Shown: positions 1 to 12,051, counted from the first letter of the stretch. The stretch is 64,000 nucleotides of DNA from Zea mays (GCF_902167145.1 NC_050096.1:270342622-270406621), one strand, 5' to 3'. Notes: generated by a model not told the origin, from the sequence alone. Program-made: numbers and translations.

Positions 1-89
1 ATTTCTAACGCTAACCCGGCTTGTAGTTGTGATTAACTTTGTAAATTTCAGTTTCGCCCTATTCACCCCCCCCCTCTAGGCGACTTTCA
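1..89 (+). repeat. 3' end of 5' LTR (truncated by window)
   Basis: These bases match the last ~90 bases of the downstream LTR (about 8039-8124) with small differences, including a longer C run. The LTR ends in TTCA directly before the primer binding site. Confidence 0.93.
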
Positions 90-91
90 AT

Positions 92-107
92 TGGTATCAG
101 AGCCCGG
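92..107 (+). other. Primer binding site (initiator tRNA-Met type)
   Basis: TGGTATCAGAGCCCGG starts two bases after the LTR end. This is the usual plant copia primer site, complementary to the 3' end of initiator methionine tRNA. Confidence 0.88.
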
Positions 108-137
108 TGCTTCATTAGAGCCTAACTGCTCGAAGTG

Positions 138-2772
138 ATGTCGGGAGAACACGCAAGAAGGAGATGGAGACCAGCGACAAGCCCGCTACAAGCCACGAGA
201 AAGCTTCATCGAAAGAGTCCCGCAAAAAGGGAAGGGGAAGGAGAAGAAAGCCTCTTCCCACAAGTCGCATCAGAGTGGAGACAAGAAAAAGAAGATGAGG
301 AAGGTAGTCTACTACGAGACCGACACCTCATCACCATCTACCTCCGGCTCCGACGCGCCCTCCGTAACTTCTAAGCGCCATGAGCGCAAGAAGTTTAGTA
401 AGATTCCCTTACACTACCCTCGCACCTCTAGACATACTCCATTGCTTTCCGTTCCATTAGGCAAACCGCCAACCTTTGACGGTGAAGATTATGCTAGGTG
501 GAGTGATTTAATGAAATTTCATCTAACCTCACTCCACAAAAGTATATGGAATGTTGTTGAGTTTGGAGCACAGGTACCATCCGTCGGGGATGAGGATTAT
601 GATGAGGACGAGGTGGCCCAAATCGAGCACTTCAACTCCCAAGCCACAACCATACTCCTTGCTTCTCTAAGTAGGGAGGAGTACAACAAGGTGCAAGGAT
701 TAAAAAGTGCCAAGGAAGTTTGGGACGTGCTCAAGACCGCGCACGAGGGCGATGAGCTAACCAAGATCACCAAGTGGGAAACGATCGAGGGGGAGCTCGG
801 TCGCTTCCGTCTTCGCCAAGGGGAGGAGCCTCAAGACATGTACAACCGGCTCAAAACCTTGGTGAATCAAGTGCGCAACCTCGGGAGCAAGAAATGGGAT
901 GACCACTAGGTGGTTAAGGTTATTTTAAGATCACTCATTTTCCTTAACCCTACTCAAGTCCAATTAATTTGTGGCAATCCTAGATACACACTAATGACTC
1001 CCGAGGAAGTAATCAGGAATTTTGTGAGCTTTGAGTTTATGATTAAAGGCTCAAGGAAGATCAACGAGCTTGACGGCCCCTCCACGTCCGAAGCACAACC
1101 GGTCGCATTTAAGGCAACAGAGGAGAAGAAGGAGGAGTCTACACCGAGTAGAACACCCATCGACTCCTCCAAGCTCGACAACGAGCAAATGGCGCTTGTC
1201 ATCAAAAGCTTCCGCCAAATCCTCAAGCAAAGGAGGGGGAAAGATTACAAACCCCGCTCTAAGAAGGTTTGCTACAAATGTGGTAAGCCCGGTCACTTTA
1301 TAGCTAAATGTCCTATTTCTAGTGACAGTGACAGGGGTGACGACAAGAAGGGGAGAAGAAAGGAGAAGAAGAGGTACTACAAGAAGAAGGGCGGCGATGC
1401 CCATGTTTGTCGCGAGTGGGACTTCGACGAAAGCTCTAGCGACTCCTCCGACGACGAGGACGCCGCCAACATCGCCGTCACCAAGGGACTTCTCTTCCCC
1501 AACGTCGGCCACAAGTGCCTCATGGCAAAGGACAACAAAAAGAAAAAGGTTAAATCTAAATCCTCCACTAGATATGAATCCTCTAGCGATGATAATGCTA
1601 GTGATGAGGAAGATAATTTGCGTACTCTTTTTGCCAACTTAAACATGCAACAAAAAGAGAAATTAAATGAATTAATTAGTGCCATCCATGAAAAGGATGA
1701 TCTCTTGGACTCCCAAGAGGACTTCCTAATCAAGGAAAACAAAAAGCATGTTAAGGTTAAGAATGCTTACGCTCTAGAAGTAGAAAAATGTGAAAAACTA
1801 TCTAGTGAGCTAAGCACATGCCATGAGACTATAGACAACCTTAGAAATGAGAATGCTAATTTGTTAGCTAAGGTTGATTCAAATGTTTGTAATGTTTCAA
1901 TTCCCAATCTTAGAAATGATAATGATGATTTGCTTGCTAAGATTGAAGAATTGAACATTTCTCTTGCTAGCCTTAGGAATGAAAATGAAAAATTGCTTGC
2001 TAAGGCTAAAGATTTTGATGTTTGCAATGCTACTATTTCCGACCTTAGAAGTAAAAATGATATATTGCATGCTAAGGTTGTAGAATTAAAATCTTGCAAA
2101 CCATCTACATCTACCATTGAACACACTACTATTTGCACTAGATGTAGAGATGTTGATATTGATGCTATTCATGATCATATGGTATTAATTAAACAACAAA
2201 ATGATCATATAGCAAAATTAGATGCTAAAATTGCCGAGCATGAACTAGAAAATGAAAAATTTAAATTTGCTCGTAGTATGCTTTATAGTGGGAGACGCCC
2301 TGGCATTAAGGATGGCATTGGCTTCCAAAAGGGGGTCAATGTCAAAATTAATGCCCCTCCTAAGAAATTGTCCAACTTTATTAAGGGCAAGGCTCCCATG
2401 CCTCAGGATAACGAGGGTCACATTTTGTACCCTGCCGGTTATCCCGAGATCAAAATTAGGAGAATTCATTCTAGGAAGTCTCACTCTGGCCCCAATCATG
2501 CTTTTATGTATAAGGGTGAGACATCTAGTTCTAGGCAACCAACCCGTGCTAAGTTGCCTATGAAGAAAACTCCTAGTGCATCAAATGATCATGACATTTC
2601 TTTTAAAACTTTTGATGCATCTTATGTGTTAACTAACAAATCCGGCAAAGTAGTTGCCAAATATGTTGGGGGCAAGCACAAGGGGTCAAAAACTTGTGTT
2701 TGGGTACCCAAAGTTCTTGTATCTAATGCCAAAGGACCCAAAACCATTTGGGTACCTAAAGTCAAGAACTAA
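138..2772 (+). pseudogene. Sirevirus gag, broken
   Basis: This is a capsid/nucleocapsid polyprotein. The N-terminal half holds the copia gag region (the LGKPPxFDGEDYxxW motif near 460-500, and a block around 700-880 ending in VNQVRNLGSKKW). A CCHC zinc knuckle (CYKCGKPGHFIAKC) lies at about 1270-1312. The last third is an Asn/Lys/Glu-rich repetitive coiled coil (about 1650-2250), as in Sireviruses. Breaks: the likely start ATG at 138 is out of frame with the main reading frame, which is open from about 195 (first ATG 295), suggesting a small indel near the start. An in-frame TAG lies at 907-909, after which the same frame stays open from 910 to 2772. Compare the intact gag of the Sirevirus at 40477-42828. 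Confidence 0.88.
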
Positions 2773-2785
2773 ACATGTTTTGTAG

Positions 2786-5700
2786 GTTTATGCATCCGGG
2801 GGCTCAAGTTGGATAATCGACAGCGGGTGCACAAACCACATGACGGGGGAGAAGAAGATGTTCTCCTCCTACGAGAAAAACCAAGATCCCCAACGAGCTA
2901 TCACATTCGGGGATGGAAACCAAGGTTTGGTCAAAGGATTGGGTAAAATTGCTATATCACCTGACCATTCCATTTCCAATGTTTTTCTTGTTGATTCATT
3001 AGATTACAATTTGCTTTCCGTATCTCAATTATGTCAAATGGGCTACAACTGTCTCTTTACTGATGTAGGTGTCACTGTCTTTAGAAGAAGTGATGATTCA
3101 ATAGCATTTAAGGGAGTGTTAGAGGGTCAGCTATACTTGGTAGATTTTGATAGAGCTGAACTCGACACTTGCTTAATTGCTAAGACTAACATGGGTTGGC
3201 TCTGGCACCGCCGACTAGCCCATGTTGGGATGAAGAATCTTCATAAGCTTCTAAAGGGAGAGCACATTTTAGGATTAACAAATGTTCATTTTGAGAAAGA
3301 CAGGATTTGTAGCGCATGCCAAGCAGGGAAGCAAGTTGGTGCCCATCATCCACATAAGAACATCATGACGACTGACAGGCCACTGGAGCTCCTACACATG
3401 GACCTATTCGGCCCGATTGCTTACATAAGCATCGACGGGAGTAAGTACTGTCTAGTTATTGTGGATGATTATTCTCGCTTCACTTGGGTGTTCTTTTTAA
3501 AAGAAAAATCTCACACCCAAGAGACCTTAAAGGGATTCTTGAGACGGGCTCAAAATGAGTTCGGCTTAAGGATCAAGAAAATAAGAAGCGACAACGAGAC
3601 GGAGTTCAAGAACTCACAAATCGAAGGCTTCCTTGAGGAGGAGGGCATCAAGCATGAGTTCTCCTCTCCCTACACACCACAACAAAATGGTGTAGTGGAG
3701 AGGAAGAATAGAACTCTATTGGACATGGCAAGAACCATGCTTGATGAGTACAAGACTTCGGATCGGTTTTGGGCCGAGGCGGTCAACACCGCCTGCTACG
3801 CCATCAACCGGTTATATCTACACAGAATCCTCAAGAAGACATCATATGAGCTCCTAACCGGTAAAAAGCTCAATATTTCATATTTTAGAGTCTTTGGTAG
3901 CAAATGCTTTATTCTTGTTAAAAGAGGAAGAAAATCTAAATTTGCTCCTAAGATTGTAGAAGGCTTTTTACTAGGATATGATTCAAACACAAGGGCATAT
4001 AGAGTCTTTAACAAGTCCTTTGGACAAGTTGAAGTTTCTTGTGACGTTGTGTTTGATGAGACTAACGGCTCTCAAGTAGAGCAAGTTGGTCTTGATGAGA
4101 TAGGTGATGAAGAGGCTCCATGCATCACGCTAAGGAACATGTCCATTGGGGATGTGTGTCCTAAGGAATCCGAAGAGTCTCCAAATGCACAAGATCAACC
4201 ATCCTCCTCCACTCAAGCATCTCCACCAACTCAAAATGAGGATGAGGCTCAAGTTGATGAAGGAGAAGATCAAGCAAATGAGCCACCTCAAGATGATGGC
4301 AATGATCAAGGGGGAGATGCAAATTATCAAGACACGGAGGATGAAGAACAAAGGCCGCCACACCCAAGAGTTCACCAAGCAATCCAGCGAGATCACCCCG
4401 TCGACACCATCCTCGGCGACATTCATAAGGGGGTAACCACTAGATCTCGTGTTGCTCATTTTTGTGAACATTACTCTTTTGTTTCCTCTATTGAGCCACA
4501 CAGGATAGAGGAAGCACTACAAGATTCGGATTGGGTGGTGGCAATGCAAGAGGAGCTCAACAACTTCACTAGAAATGAGGTATGGCACTTAGTTCCACGT
4601 CCTAATCAAAATGTTGTAGGAACCAAATGGGTCTTCCCCAACAAGCAAGACGAGCATGGTGTGGTGACAAGGAACAAAGCTCGACTTGTGGCCAAGGGAT
4701 ACTCCCAAGTCGAAGGTTTGGATTTCGGTGAAACCTATGCACCCGTAGCTAGGCTTGAGTCAATTCGTATATTATTGGCCTATGCTACTTACCATGGCTT
4801 CAAGATTTATCAAATGGACGTGAAGAGTGCCTTCCTCAATGGACCAATCAAGGAAGAGGTCTATGTTGAGCAACCTCCCGGCTTTGAAGATAGTGAGTAC
4901 CCTAACCATGTCTATAAACTCTCTAAGGCGCTTTATGGGCTCAAGCAAGCCCCAAGAGCATGGTATGAATGCCTAAGAGATTTCCTTATAGATAATGGCT
5001 TCAAAGTCGGAAAGGTCGATCCTACTTTATTCACTAAAACTCTTCAAAATGACTTGTTTGTATGCCAAATTTATGTTGATGATATTATATTTGGGTCTAC
5101 TAACGAGTCTACATGTGAAGAATTTAGTAGGATCATGACACAAAAATTCGAGATGTCGATGATGGGGGAGTTGAAGTACTTCTTAGGATTTCAAGTGAAG
5201 CAACTCCAAGAGGGCACCTTCATTAGTCAAACGAAGTATACTCAAGACATTCTAAACAAGTTTGGAATGAAGGATGACAAACCCATCAAGACACCCATGG
5301 GAACCAATGGGCACCTCGACCTCGACACGGAAGGTAAGTCCGTGGATCAAAAGGTATACCGGTCGATGATAGGTTCCTTACTCTATTTATGTGCATCTCG
5401 ACCGGATATTATGCTTTCCGTATGCATGTGTGCAAGATTCTAAGCCGACCCTAAGGAAGCTCACCTTACGACCGTAAAACGAATCTTGAGATATTTAGTT
5501 TATACTCCTAAGTTTGGGCTTTGGTATCCTAGGGGATCCACTTTTGATTTGATTGGTTATTCGGATGCCGATTGGGCAGGGTGTAAAATCAATAGAAAGA
5601 GCACATCAGGGACTTGCCAGTTCTTGGGAAGATCCTTGGTGTCTTGGGCTTCAAAGAAGCAAAATTCCGTAGCTCTTTCTACCGCCGAAGCCGAGTACAT

Positions 5701-6028
5701 TGTCGCAGGACATTGTTGCGCGCAACTACTTTGGATGAGGCAAACCCTCAGGGACTATGGTTACAAATTAACCAAAGTTCCTCTTCTATGTGATAATGAG
5801 AGTTCAATCCGCATGGCGGATAATCCCGTTGAGCATAGCCGCACTAAACACATAGCCATTCGGTATCACTTTTTAAGGGATCACCAACAAAAAGGAGATA
5901 TCGAGATTTCTTACATTAATACTAAAGATCAATTGGCCGATATCTTTACCAAGCCACTTGATGAACAAACTTTTAACAAACTTAGGCATGAGCTAAACAT
6001 TCTTGATTCTAGGAACTTCTTTTGTTGA
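2786..6028 (+). pseudogene. Sirevirus pol (protease-integrase-RT-RNase H), broken
   Basis: This frame differs from the gag frame and is open from 2786, just after an in-frame TAG. The protease motif ([13 protein letters not shown]) spans about 2811-2850. The integrase zinc region begins [16 protein letters not shown] near 3205, followed by the catalytic core: D in MDLFGP (about 3400), D in RSDNETEF (about 3585) and E in [12 protein letters not shown] (about 3680). The motif after the second D reads NETEF where the sister copy has NGSEF. Reverse transcriptase follows with YVDD (about 5070), then RNase H. A TAA at 5441-5443, between RT and RNase H, interrupts the frame, which reopens through DNESSIRMADNPVEHS to 6028. 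Not functional as read. Confidence 0.92.
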
Positions 6029-6846
6029 GTTGCACACATAGCTCATTTATATACCTTTGATCATGTCTCTTTCATATGCTATGACTAATGTCTTTTTCAA
6101 GTCTATTTCAAACCAAGTCATAGGTATATATATTGAAAGGGAATTGGAGTCTTCAGCGAAGACAAAGGCTTCCACTCAGTAACTCATCCTTCGCCGTCGC
6201 TCCGCGCATCTCTCCATCTTTGGGGGAGAGAGCATCTCTCCTACTTTGGTATAATCTTCACTCATATGTTTTATTTGCCAAAGGGGAGAAAAGTAACAGG
6301 GCTCTAATGACTCCGTTTTTGGCGATTCATGCCAAAGGGGGAGAGAGTATTAGCCCAAAGCAAAAGGACCGCACCACCACCTAATTTTAAAATGATTTTC
6401 AATTGGAAATTTCAAATTGGTATCTTATTGTGTTCAAAAAGGGAAGAAGTAGTATTTTCAAAATTGATATCTCAAAACCCTCTTGAACACTAAGAGGATA
6501 ATTTCATCTAGGGAGAGTTTTGTTTAGTCAAAGGAAAAGCATTTGAAATAGGGGGAGAAAATTTCAAATCTTGAAAATGCTTCGCAAAATCTTATTTATT
6601 TACCTTTGACTATTTGCAAAAGGACTTTGAAAAGAATTTACAAAAGAATTTGCAAAAACAAAACATGTGGTGCAAGAGTGGTCCAAAATGTTAAAAATGA
6701 AGAAACAATCCTTGCATATCTTATAAGTATTTATATTGGCTCAATTCCAAGCAACCTTTGCACTTACATTATGCAAACTAGTTCAATTATGCACTTCTAT
6801 ACTTGCTTTGGTTTGTGTTGGCATCAATCACCAAAAAAGGGGAGAT
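6029..6846 (+). other. Sirevirus 3' non-coding region with multiple polypurine tracts
   Basis: Between the pol stop and the 3' LTR I see no gene. It holds repeated purine runs of the form AAAGGGGGAGA: near 6220, 6282, 6335, 6550 and, directly before the LTR, AAAAAAGGGGAGAT at about 6833-6846. The last is the expected plus-strand primer. Arrays of such tracts are a described Sirevirus feature. Confidence 0.75.
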
Positions 6847-8124
6847 TGAAAGGGAATTAGGCTTACACCTGGTTTCTAATTGATTTTGGTGGTTGAATTG
6901 CCCAACACAAATAAATTTGACTAACTAGTTTGCTCTAGTGTGCAAGTTATCCAGGTGCCAAAGGTTCACACTTAGCCAATAAAAATACCAAGAATTGGGT
7001 TCAACAAAAAGAGCAAGGGATAACCGAAGGCAGCCCTGGTCTGGCGCACCGGACTGTCCGGTGCACCAGGGGACTTCACGCTGAACTCCTCACCTTCGGG
7101 AAAATCCAGAGGCGCTCCGCTATAATTCACCGGATTGTCCGGTGTACACCGGACAGTGTCCGGTGCCCCAGGGAAGAGCGACTCTGGAAGTCGCCAGCTT
7201 CGGGAATTCGCTCCGCTATAATTCACCGGACATGTCCGGTGTACACCGGACTGTCCGGTGAGCCAGCGGAGCAACGACTACTTCACGCCAACGGTCACCT
7301 GCAGAGGCATTAAATGCGCGCCAGAGCGCGCAGAAGTCAGGCACACACGAAGTGGCGCACCGGACACTCTACAGTGCATGTCCGGTGCGCCACCGGACAT
7401 CCAGGCGGGCCCAGCAGTCAGAGCTCCAACGGTCGGAACCCAACAACCTGGTGACGTGGCTAGCGCACCGGACACTGTCCGGTGTGCACCGGACTGTCCG
7501 GTGCACCATGCGACAGACAACCTCCACCAAACGGCTAGTTTGGTGGTTGGGGTTATAAATACCCCCAACCACCCCACATTCAAGTCATCCAAGTTTTCCA
7601 CCTTCCAACTACTTACAAGAGCTCTAGCATTCAATTCTAGACACACCCAAGTGATCAAATCCTCTCCAAATTCCACACAACGCCTTAGTGATTAGTGAGA
7701 GAGATTTGCTTGTGTTCTTTCGAGCTCTTGCGCTTGGATTGCTTTCTTCTTTGATTCTTTGCTTGTGATCAAAACTCAATTGTAACCAAGGCAAGAGACA
7801 CCAATTGTGTGGTGGTCCTTGCGGGGAAGTTTTGTTCCCGGTTGATTTGAGAAGAGAAAGCTCACTCGGTCCGAGGGACCGTTTGAGAGAGGGAAGGGGT
7901 TGAAAAAGACCCGGCCTTTGTGGCCTACTCAACGGGGAGTAGGTTTGCGAGAACCGAACCTCGGAAAAACAAATCCGCGTGTCACACTTCTTATTTGCTT
8001 GCGATTTGTTTTTCACTCTCTCTCGCGGACTCGATTATATTTCTAACGCTAACCCGGCTTGTAGTTGTGATTAACTTTGTAAATTTTAGTTTCGCCCTAT
8101 TCACCCCCCTCTAGGCGACTTTCA
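6847..8124 (+). repeat. 3' LTR, Opie/Ji-type, 1278 bp
   Basis: Starts TGAAAGGGAATTAGG after the polypurine tract and ends GGCGACTTTCA. It carries many copies of the palindrome CACCGGACNGTCCGGTG between about 7040 and 7510, then a TATA box at 7553, a CT-rich leader, and a 3' end that matches bases 1-89. Confidence 0.93.
7553..7560 (+). promoter_or_regulatory. LTR TATA box
   Basis: TTATAAAT followed by ACCCCCAACC lies about two-fifths of the way before the LTR end, in the place expected for the U3/R boundary of this family. The reversed equivalent is seen in the other Sirevirus LTRs (near 35810 and 43480). Confidence 0.7.
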
Positions 8125-9039
8125 ACCTTGCGTCCAATTTTTCAGTGCCTATCTTATGATTCAGATCTCCCCTCCCCTTGGGCCGCCTTATCCTTACTTT
8201 TACAGTTGAAGGAAGGAGTTGGTTACAAAAAAATAGACTATCCTTATCTAGATTACAAGACCTGCCTCTATCCACTAACCCCTTATATATCGGGTATTAC
8301 TGTTATAATGGAAATTTGCAAATTATAAAATGAGATCGAGTTGGGGAAACAATCCTCCTTCTTAATATTGGTGAGCTCTGAATTCCTCACATATATCCTT
8401 TACAATTAACACTTAAAAATAAGAACACCTTTATTATATCACAACACGATTTTCCATAACATCTTACAGTTATTTGAGTTGGGTATCCTAACACATTCCC
8501 TACCAACACTCACTTCTAACATGTTTTGTTTTTACACGTGTTTTTACATGTGTGTGAGGTGGAGTGGCGTGATGTTACATTATAACAAAGGGTGCAATCT
8601 TCCTAATATAGTCACACATGAACCATTGATGAATTTCACTTAGACATCATAGAAAGACCTTAAGAAATATCTAAATCTAGAGAATTTCTAGCTTACCATA
8701 ACAATAAGTATCTAAGCTACATGGGTTGCCATGACATTTTAGAAAAAAAATTTAAATTTTATGGTTATGATTGTTGTAGAAGATTCTAGAAGATTGTTCC
8801 TATTTTTTACATATTTTTTTTGACTTTTCGTTATTATGCTAGCATGTTTTAGAAGCTTGTCTTATTTTTTGTATGACTATGGTTTGCTATGCTTATTATA
8901 AAATTTATAGAAATTTGACTATTTTTTGTATGACAATATTTTAAGTGAAGTTTTCTTTATATATTTTAACAAGGGATAAAAAACCATACAATCTAGATCT
9001 TTAAAATCTATATAACGTATCTTTTTATTTCTACCGAAT
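8125..9039. other. Intergenic, AT-rich; promoter side of the CCCH gene
   Basis: No open frame with recognisable content. The short frame at 8128-8328 has no family signature. The sequence becomes strongly AT-rich from 8700. A TATA-like TCTATATAACG at 9007-9017 lies about 30-40 bases before the GC-rich leader of the zinc-finger gene and is the best core promoter candidate. Confidence 0.5.
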
Positions 9040-9810
9040 GATCTCGACTGACGACGACAGAGACAAGTAGAGTGAGGCAGGCATTGCGAGAGAAGCCGAA
9101 AGCCAAAGCCACGACTCCCTCACCCCGCAGGCCCGCACTTCCCCCAGTCTACTCTCTTTTCAGTTTCTCTCTCCCCACTTTCCCCATTTTTACCGCACAT
9201 CTCTCCTTCCTCGGCGTCTCGCACACCCCAGCACCTTCGTCTCCCCTCCCCTCCCCCAACAATCGGAACCGGATAGGAAGTTCGGCTTCCTCCCGGACGA
9301 CTCGGCGCAAGGTCGCAGCTTTTCTCTCGATTTTTCGCGCTTCCCCGTTTTGACGCTTGCTTCGCATGGGGATTCTGGAGATCTTTGGGGCGGTTCGCTG
9401 CTGAGATGGTTCGCCTCATCACGCGCTGCTGTGACTCCCAACAGGTAGGCTCCGCTAGACCTCTTTCTAGCCTTCTCTTGGTGCACGGAACAGCTGGGGA
9501 GTGGGGAGTACGAGTCACTAGCCTTCTCTTGGCGGCTGAGAGCGTGAGCTCGGTGGAGTTCTGATCTAGCGGAAGATGGGATTTTTGCGGGGCTGACTTG
9601 TGTTGGGTTTCTTTTGTTGCGCGATTTGGTGGTGTGGGCTTCATTCCTTCCATATATGTAGCATCTGTTTTGTATGTTGCTTCCGATTTGGTGGGATTCC
9701 ATATCTCGCACTAGTGAATTAGTGATGACTTGCTTGACTAGTTTCTTGACTGGTTTCCTGTTCTATTTCTCATTGTTGCTTCAGTTCTTCCGATCCGAGG
9801 AGCCCCTGTT
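9040..9810 (+). promoter_or_regulatory. 5' leader of the CCCH gene with intron 9445-9784
   Basis: A CT-rich leader (9110-9250) is followed by a consensus donor CAACAG|GTAGGC (exon end 9444) and an acceptor TTGCTTCAG|TTC (exon start 9785), giving a 340-base leader intron. Two upstream ATGs lie in the leader and are listed separately. The transcription start is inferred from the TATA-like element near 9007. Confidence 0.65.
9366..9404 (+). CDS. uORF1 in CCCH-gene leader (12 codons)
   Basis: ATG at 9366 gives MGILEIFGAVRC and stops at TGA 9402-9404, one base before the next upstream ATG. It lies in the first leader exon of the tandem zinc-finger gene. Translation is not shown by the sequence alone. 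Confidence 0.4.
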   Translation: MGILEIFGAVRC

Positions 9811-9814
9811 ATGA
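9406..9814 (+). CDS. uORF2, spliced, overlapping the main start codon by ATGA
   Basis: ATG at 9406 has G at -3 and G at +4, a strong context. Thirteen codons run to the splice donor at 9444 in phase 0. After removal of the 340-base intron, nine more codons run from 9785 to a TGA at 9812-9814. The stop shares bases with the main ATG at 9811-9813 (sequence TTATGAAC). The peptide is 22 residues, [13 protein letters not shown] then FFRSEEPLL. If translated, it would make the zinc-finger protein depend on leaky scanning or termination-reinitiation. Confidence 0.45.
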
Positions 9815-12051
9815 ACGGCATGCCGATCTCTGCGTCCTCTGCGGCAAGCGTCGACAGTGGCGCGGTGGCGGCCGGCACGCCCATGAAGAATGCAACGGCG
9901 GCGGACGCTCTCGCCGAGATGGCGAGACATCTTACCGTCGACACGGAAGACACCTTCGCGGGCCTGCTGGAGCTCGCCGCTGACGACGACGCAGAGGGGC
10001 TGCGCCTCGCGCTGGAGCGCGCGCCACCTGCCGCCGCGGACGAGGCTGGCCTCTGGTACGGCCGCCGGAAGGTCCTGGAGCACCGCACCCCGCTGATGGT
10101 CGCTGCCACCTATGGGAGCCTTGCCGCGCTCCGCCTGCTAGTGTCCATCTCGTATGTGGACGTCAACCGCCGCTCGGGCACGGACGGCACCACTGCCCTC
10201 CACTGCGCCGCCTCTGGTGGCTCACGGACGGCTGTTGAGTCGGTCAAGCTGCTTCTGGGAGCCGGGGCAGACGCTAACACCATGGATGACGCCGGGCGTC
10301 GTCCGGCTGATGTGATCTCTGTGCCACCGAAGATGTTTGATGCCAAGTTCGCCCTTCAAGATCTTCTTGGATTCCCCAAGTCTGAGCATGGCATGCTCCG
10401 GGTGGTGACAAGGTCCACCAACTCGATCTCATCGCCTGTTTCATCCCCCACTGCAGAGGATGCACGGTCACCGTCTGCTTCTGTGATGATGATGACAAAG
10501 TTCGCTGACTTGCCTAGGGTTGCGACATCGGAGAAGAAGGAATATCCAGTGGATCCATCCCTTCCAGACATCAAGAACAGCATATATGCTTCCGATGAGT
10601 TCCGCATGTACTCGTTCAAGATCCGCCCTTGCTCACGGGCATACTCGCATGACTGGACTGAGTGCCCATTTGTCCACCCAGGAGAGAATGCTCGGCGCCG
10701 AGACCCCCGCAAGTACCACTACAGTTGTGTGCCATGCCCAGATTTCAGGAAGGGCGTATGCCGGCGCGGAGACATGTGTGAATATGCTCATGGAGTGTTT
10801 GAGTGCTGGCTCCATCCAGCACAGTACCGGACGCGCCTATGCAAGGACGGCACAAGTTGCAATCGTCGCGTCTGTTTCTTTGCCCACACAACTGATGAAC
10901 TCCGTCCATTGTATGTCTCGACTGGATCAGCGGTGCCATCTCCAAGAGCTTCAGCAACAGCTGCTATGGAGATGGCTGCAGCAATGGGCTTGATGCCCGG
11001 TTCCCCATCATCGGTTTCCGCGGTAATGTCCCCGTTTACCCCACCAATGTCCCCTTCGGGCAATGGGATGCCCCCTTCATTGGGCTGGCAGCAGCCAAAT
11101 GTTCCAACTTTACATCTTCCTGGCAGCAGCCTTCAGTCAAGCAGGCTCCGAACATCACTTAGTGCAAGGGATATGCCTGCTGATGACTACTCCATGATGC
11201 GGGATCTTGATTCCCAACTTATGAATGATCTTTGCTATTCCCGTCTCAGTTCATCCACAGGGAACCACTCTGCTAGAACCAAGTCCCTGAATCCATCAAA
11301 CCTGGATGACCTCTTCTCTGCTGAAATGTTATCATCCCCAAGGTATAGTAATGCTGACCAGGGTGCAATGTTTTCACCTTCTCACAAGGCTGCTATCCTG
11401 AATCAGTTCCAGCAGCAGCAGCAAGCACTGCTGTCTCCAATCAACACAGGAGTTTACTCTCCAAAGGGCGTGGACAACCAGCAGTTACCTTCACACTCAT
11501 CGCTGCTGCAAGCATCACTCGGGATGCCCTCCCCTGGCCGGATGTCTCCACGATGTGTCGAATCGGGCTCCCCAATGAGCTCCCACCTAGCCGCTGCTCT
11601 TGTCCAGCGGGAGAAGCAGCAGCAGACAATGAGAAGTCTCAGCTCTCGTGACCTTGGTCCTAGCGCGGCACGAGCTTCGGCTCTTGGCTCCCCTCTAAGC
11701 TCATCATGGTCTAAGTGGGGATCTCCTTCGGGGACACCAGATTGGGGCATAAATGGTGAAGAATTGGGTAAGCTCCGGCGCTCATCGTCCTTCGAGCTGA
11801 GGTCTGGTGGTGACGACCCTGATCTCTCTTGGGTGCATACACTGGTCAAGGAATCTCCACCGGAGAAGCAAGTTACTACGGCTGAATCAATTAGTTCCGT
11901 TGGACCCTCACCACTAATGCCTCCCGGCATGAACAATGGCGACGGTTCTGGCCTGAGCACCCAGCTGGATGGACACGACCAAGCCGCGGTTATAGGAGCG
12001 TTGCTTGAACAGATGCAGCTTGACCAGCAGATTGGTAGTCTAGCAACATAG
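9811..12051 (+). CDS. Ankyrin-repeat, tandem CCCH zinc-finger protein (RR-TZF family), 746 aa
   Basis: This is a plant arginine-rich tandem CCCH zinc-finger protein with N-terminal ankyrin repeats. The group (Arabidopsis AtTZF7-11 type; rice OsC3H24/33/50-like) binds RNA, shuttles between nucleus and cytoplasmic granules, and acts in stress and hormone responses. Ankyrin-like repeats lie at residues about 91-120 and 126-160 ([20 protein letters not shown] and [12 protein letters not shown]). The plant arginine-rich region has C-X5-H-X4-C-X3-H at about 272-287. The two fingers are C-X7-C-X5-C-X3-H at about 309-327 and C-X5-C-X4-C-X3-H at about 344-359. The C-terminal half is Ser/Pro/Gln-rich with repeated SP motifs. 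The CDS is a single exon ending at TAG/12051, and the length is typical of the group. The ATG at 9811 is chosen because it begins the conserved frame and follows the leader intron. No damage seen. The exact ortholog cannot be named from sequence alone. Confidence 0.95.
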   Translation: MNGMPISASSAASVDSGAVAAGTPMKNATAADALAEMARHLTVDTEDTFAGLLELAADDDAEGLRLALERAPPAAADEAGLWYGRRKVLEHRTPLMVAATYGSLAALRLLVSISYVDVNRRSGTDGTTALHCAASGGSRTAVESVKLLLGAGADANTMDDAGRRPADVISVPPKMFDAKFALQDLLGFPKSEHGMLRVVTRSTNSISSPVSSPTAEDARSPSASVMMMTKFADLPRVATSEKKEYPVDPSLPDIKNSIYASDEFRMYSFKIRPCSRAYSHDWTECPFVHPGENARRRDPRKYHYSCVPCPDFRKGVCRRGDMCEYAHGVFECWLHPAQYRTRLCKDGTSCNRRVCFFAHTTDELRPLYVSTGSAVPSPRASATAAMEMAAAMGLMPGSPSSVSAVMSPFTPPMSPSGNGMPPSLGWQQPNVPTLHLPGSSLQSSRLRTSLSARDMPADDYSMMRDLDSQLMNDLCYSRLSSSTGNHSARTKSLNPSNLDDLFSAEMLSSPRYSNADQGAMFSPSHKAAILNQFQQQQQALLSPINTGVYSPKGVDNQQLPSHSSLLQASLGMPSPGRMSPRCVESGSPMSSHLAAALVQREKQQQTMRSLSSRDLGPSAARASALGSPLSSSWSKWGSPSGTPDWGINGEELGKLRRSSSFELRSGGDDPDLSWVHTLVKESPPEKQVTTAESISSVGPSPLMPPGMNNGDGSGLSTQLDGHDQAAVIGALLEQMQLDQQIGSLAT

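Larger units (their letters stand above)
1..8124 (+). mobile_element. Ty1/copia Sirevirus (Opie/Ji-like), 5' LTR cut by window edge
   Basis: The order is 5' LTR tail (1-89), primer binding site, gag, pol, a 0.8-kb stretch rich in polypurine tracts, and a full 3' LTR (6847-8124). The coding order protease, integrase, reverse transcriptase, RNase H is that of Ty1/copia. The long gag with a coiled-coil rear half and the repeated polypurine tracts are known Sirevirus traits. The Opie/Ji assignment rests on the LTR text and its CACCGGACNGTCCGGTG palindromes. Coding regions carry at least three breaks, so the copy is dead in cis. The 5' target duplication lies outside the window; the 5 bases after the 3' LTR are ACCTT. 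Confidence 0.93.

Noticed and set aside
9738..10109. Minus-strand frames opposite the CCCH gene
   Set aside because: Shadow frames of a GC-rich coding region; no recognisable domain.
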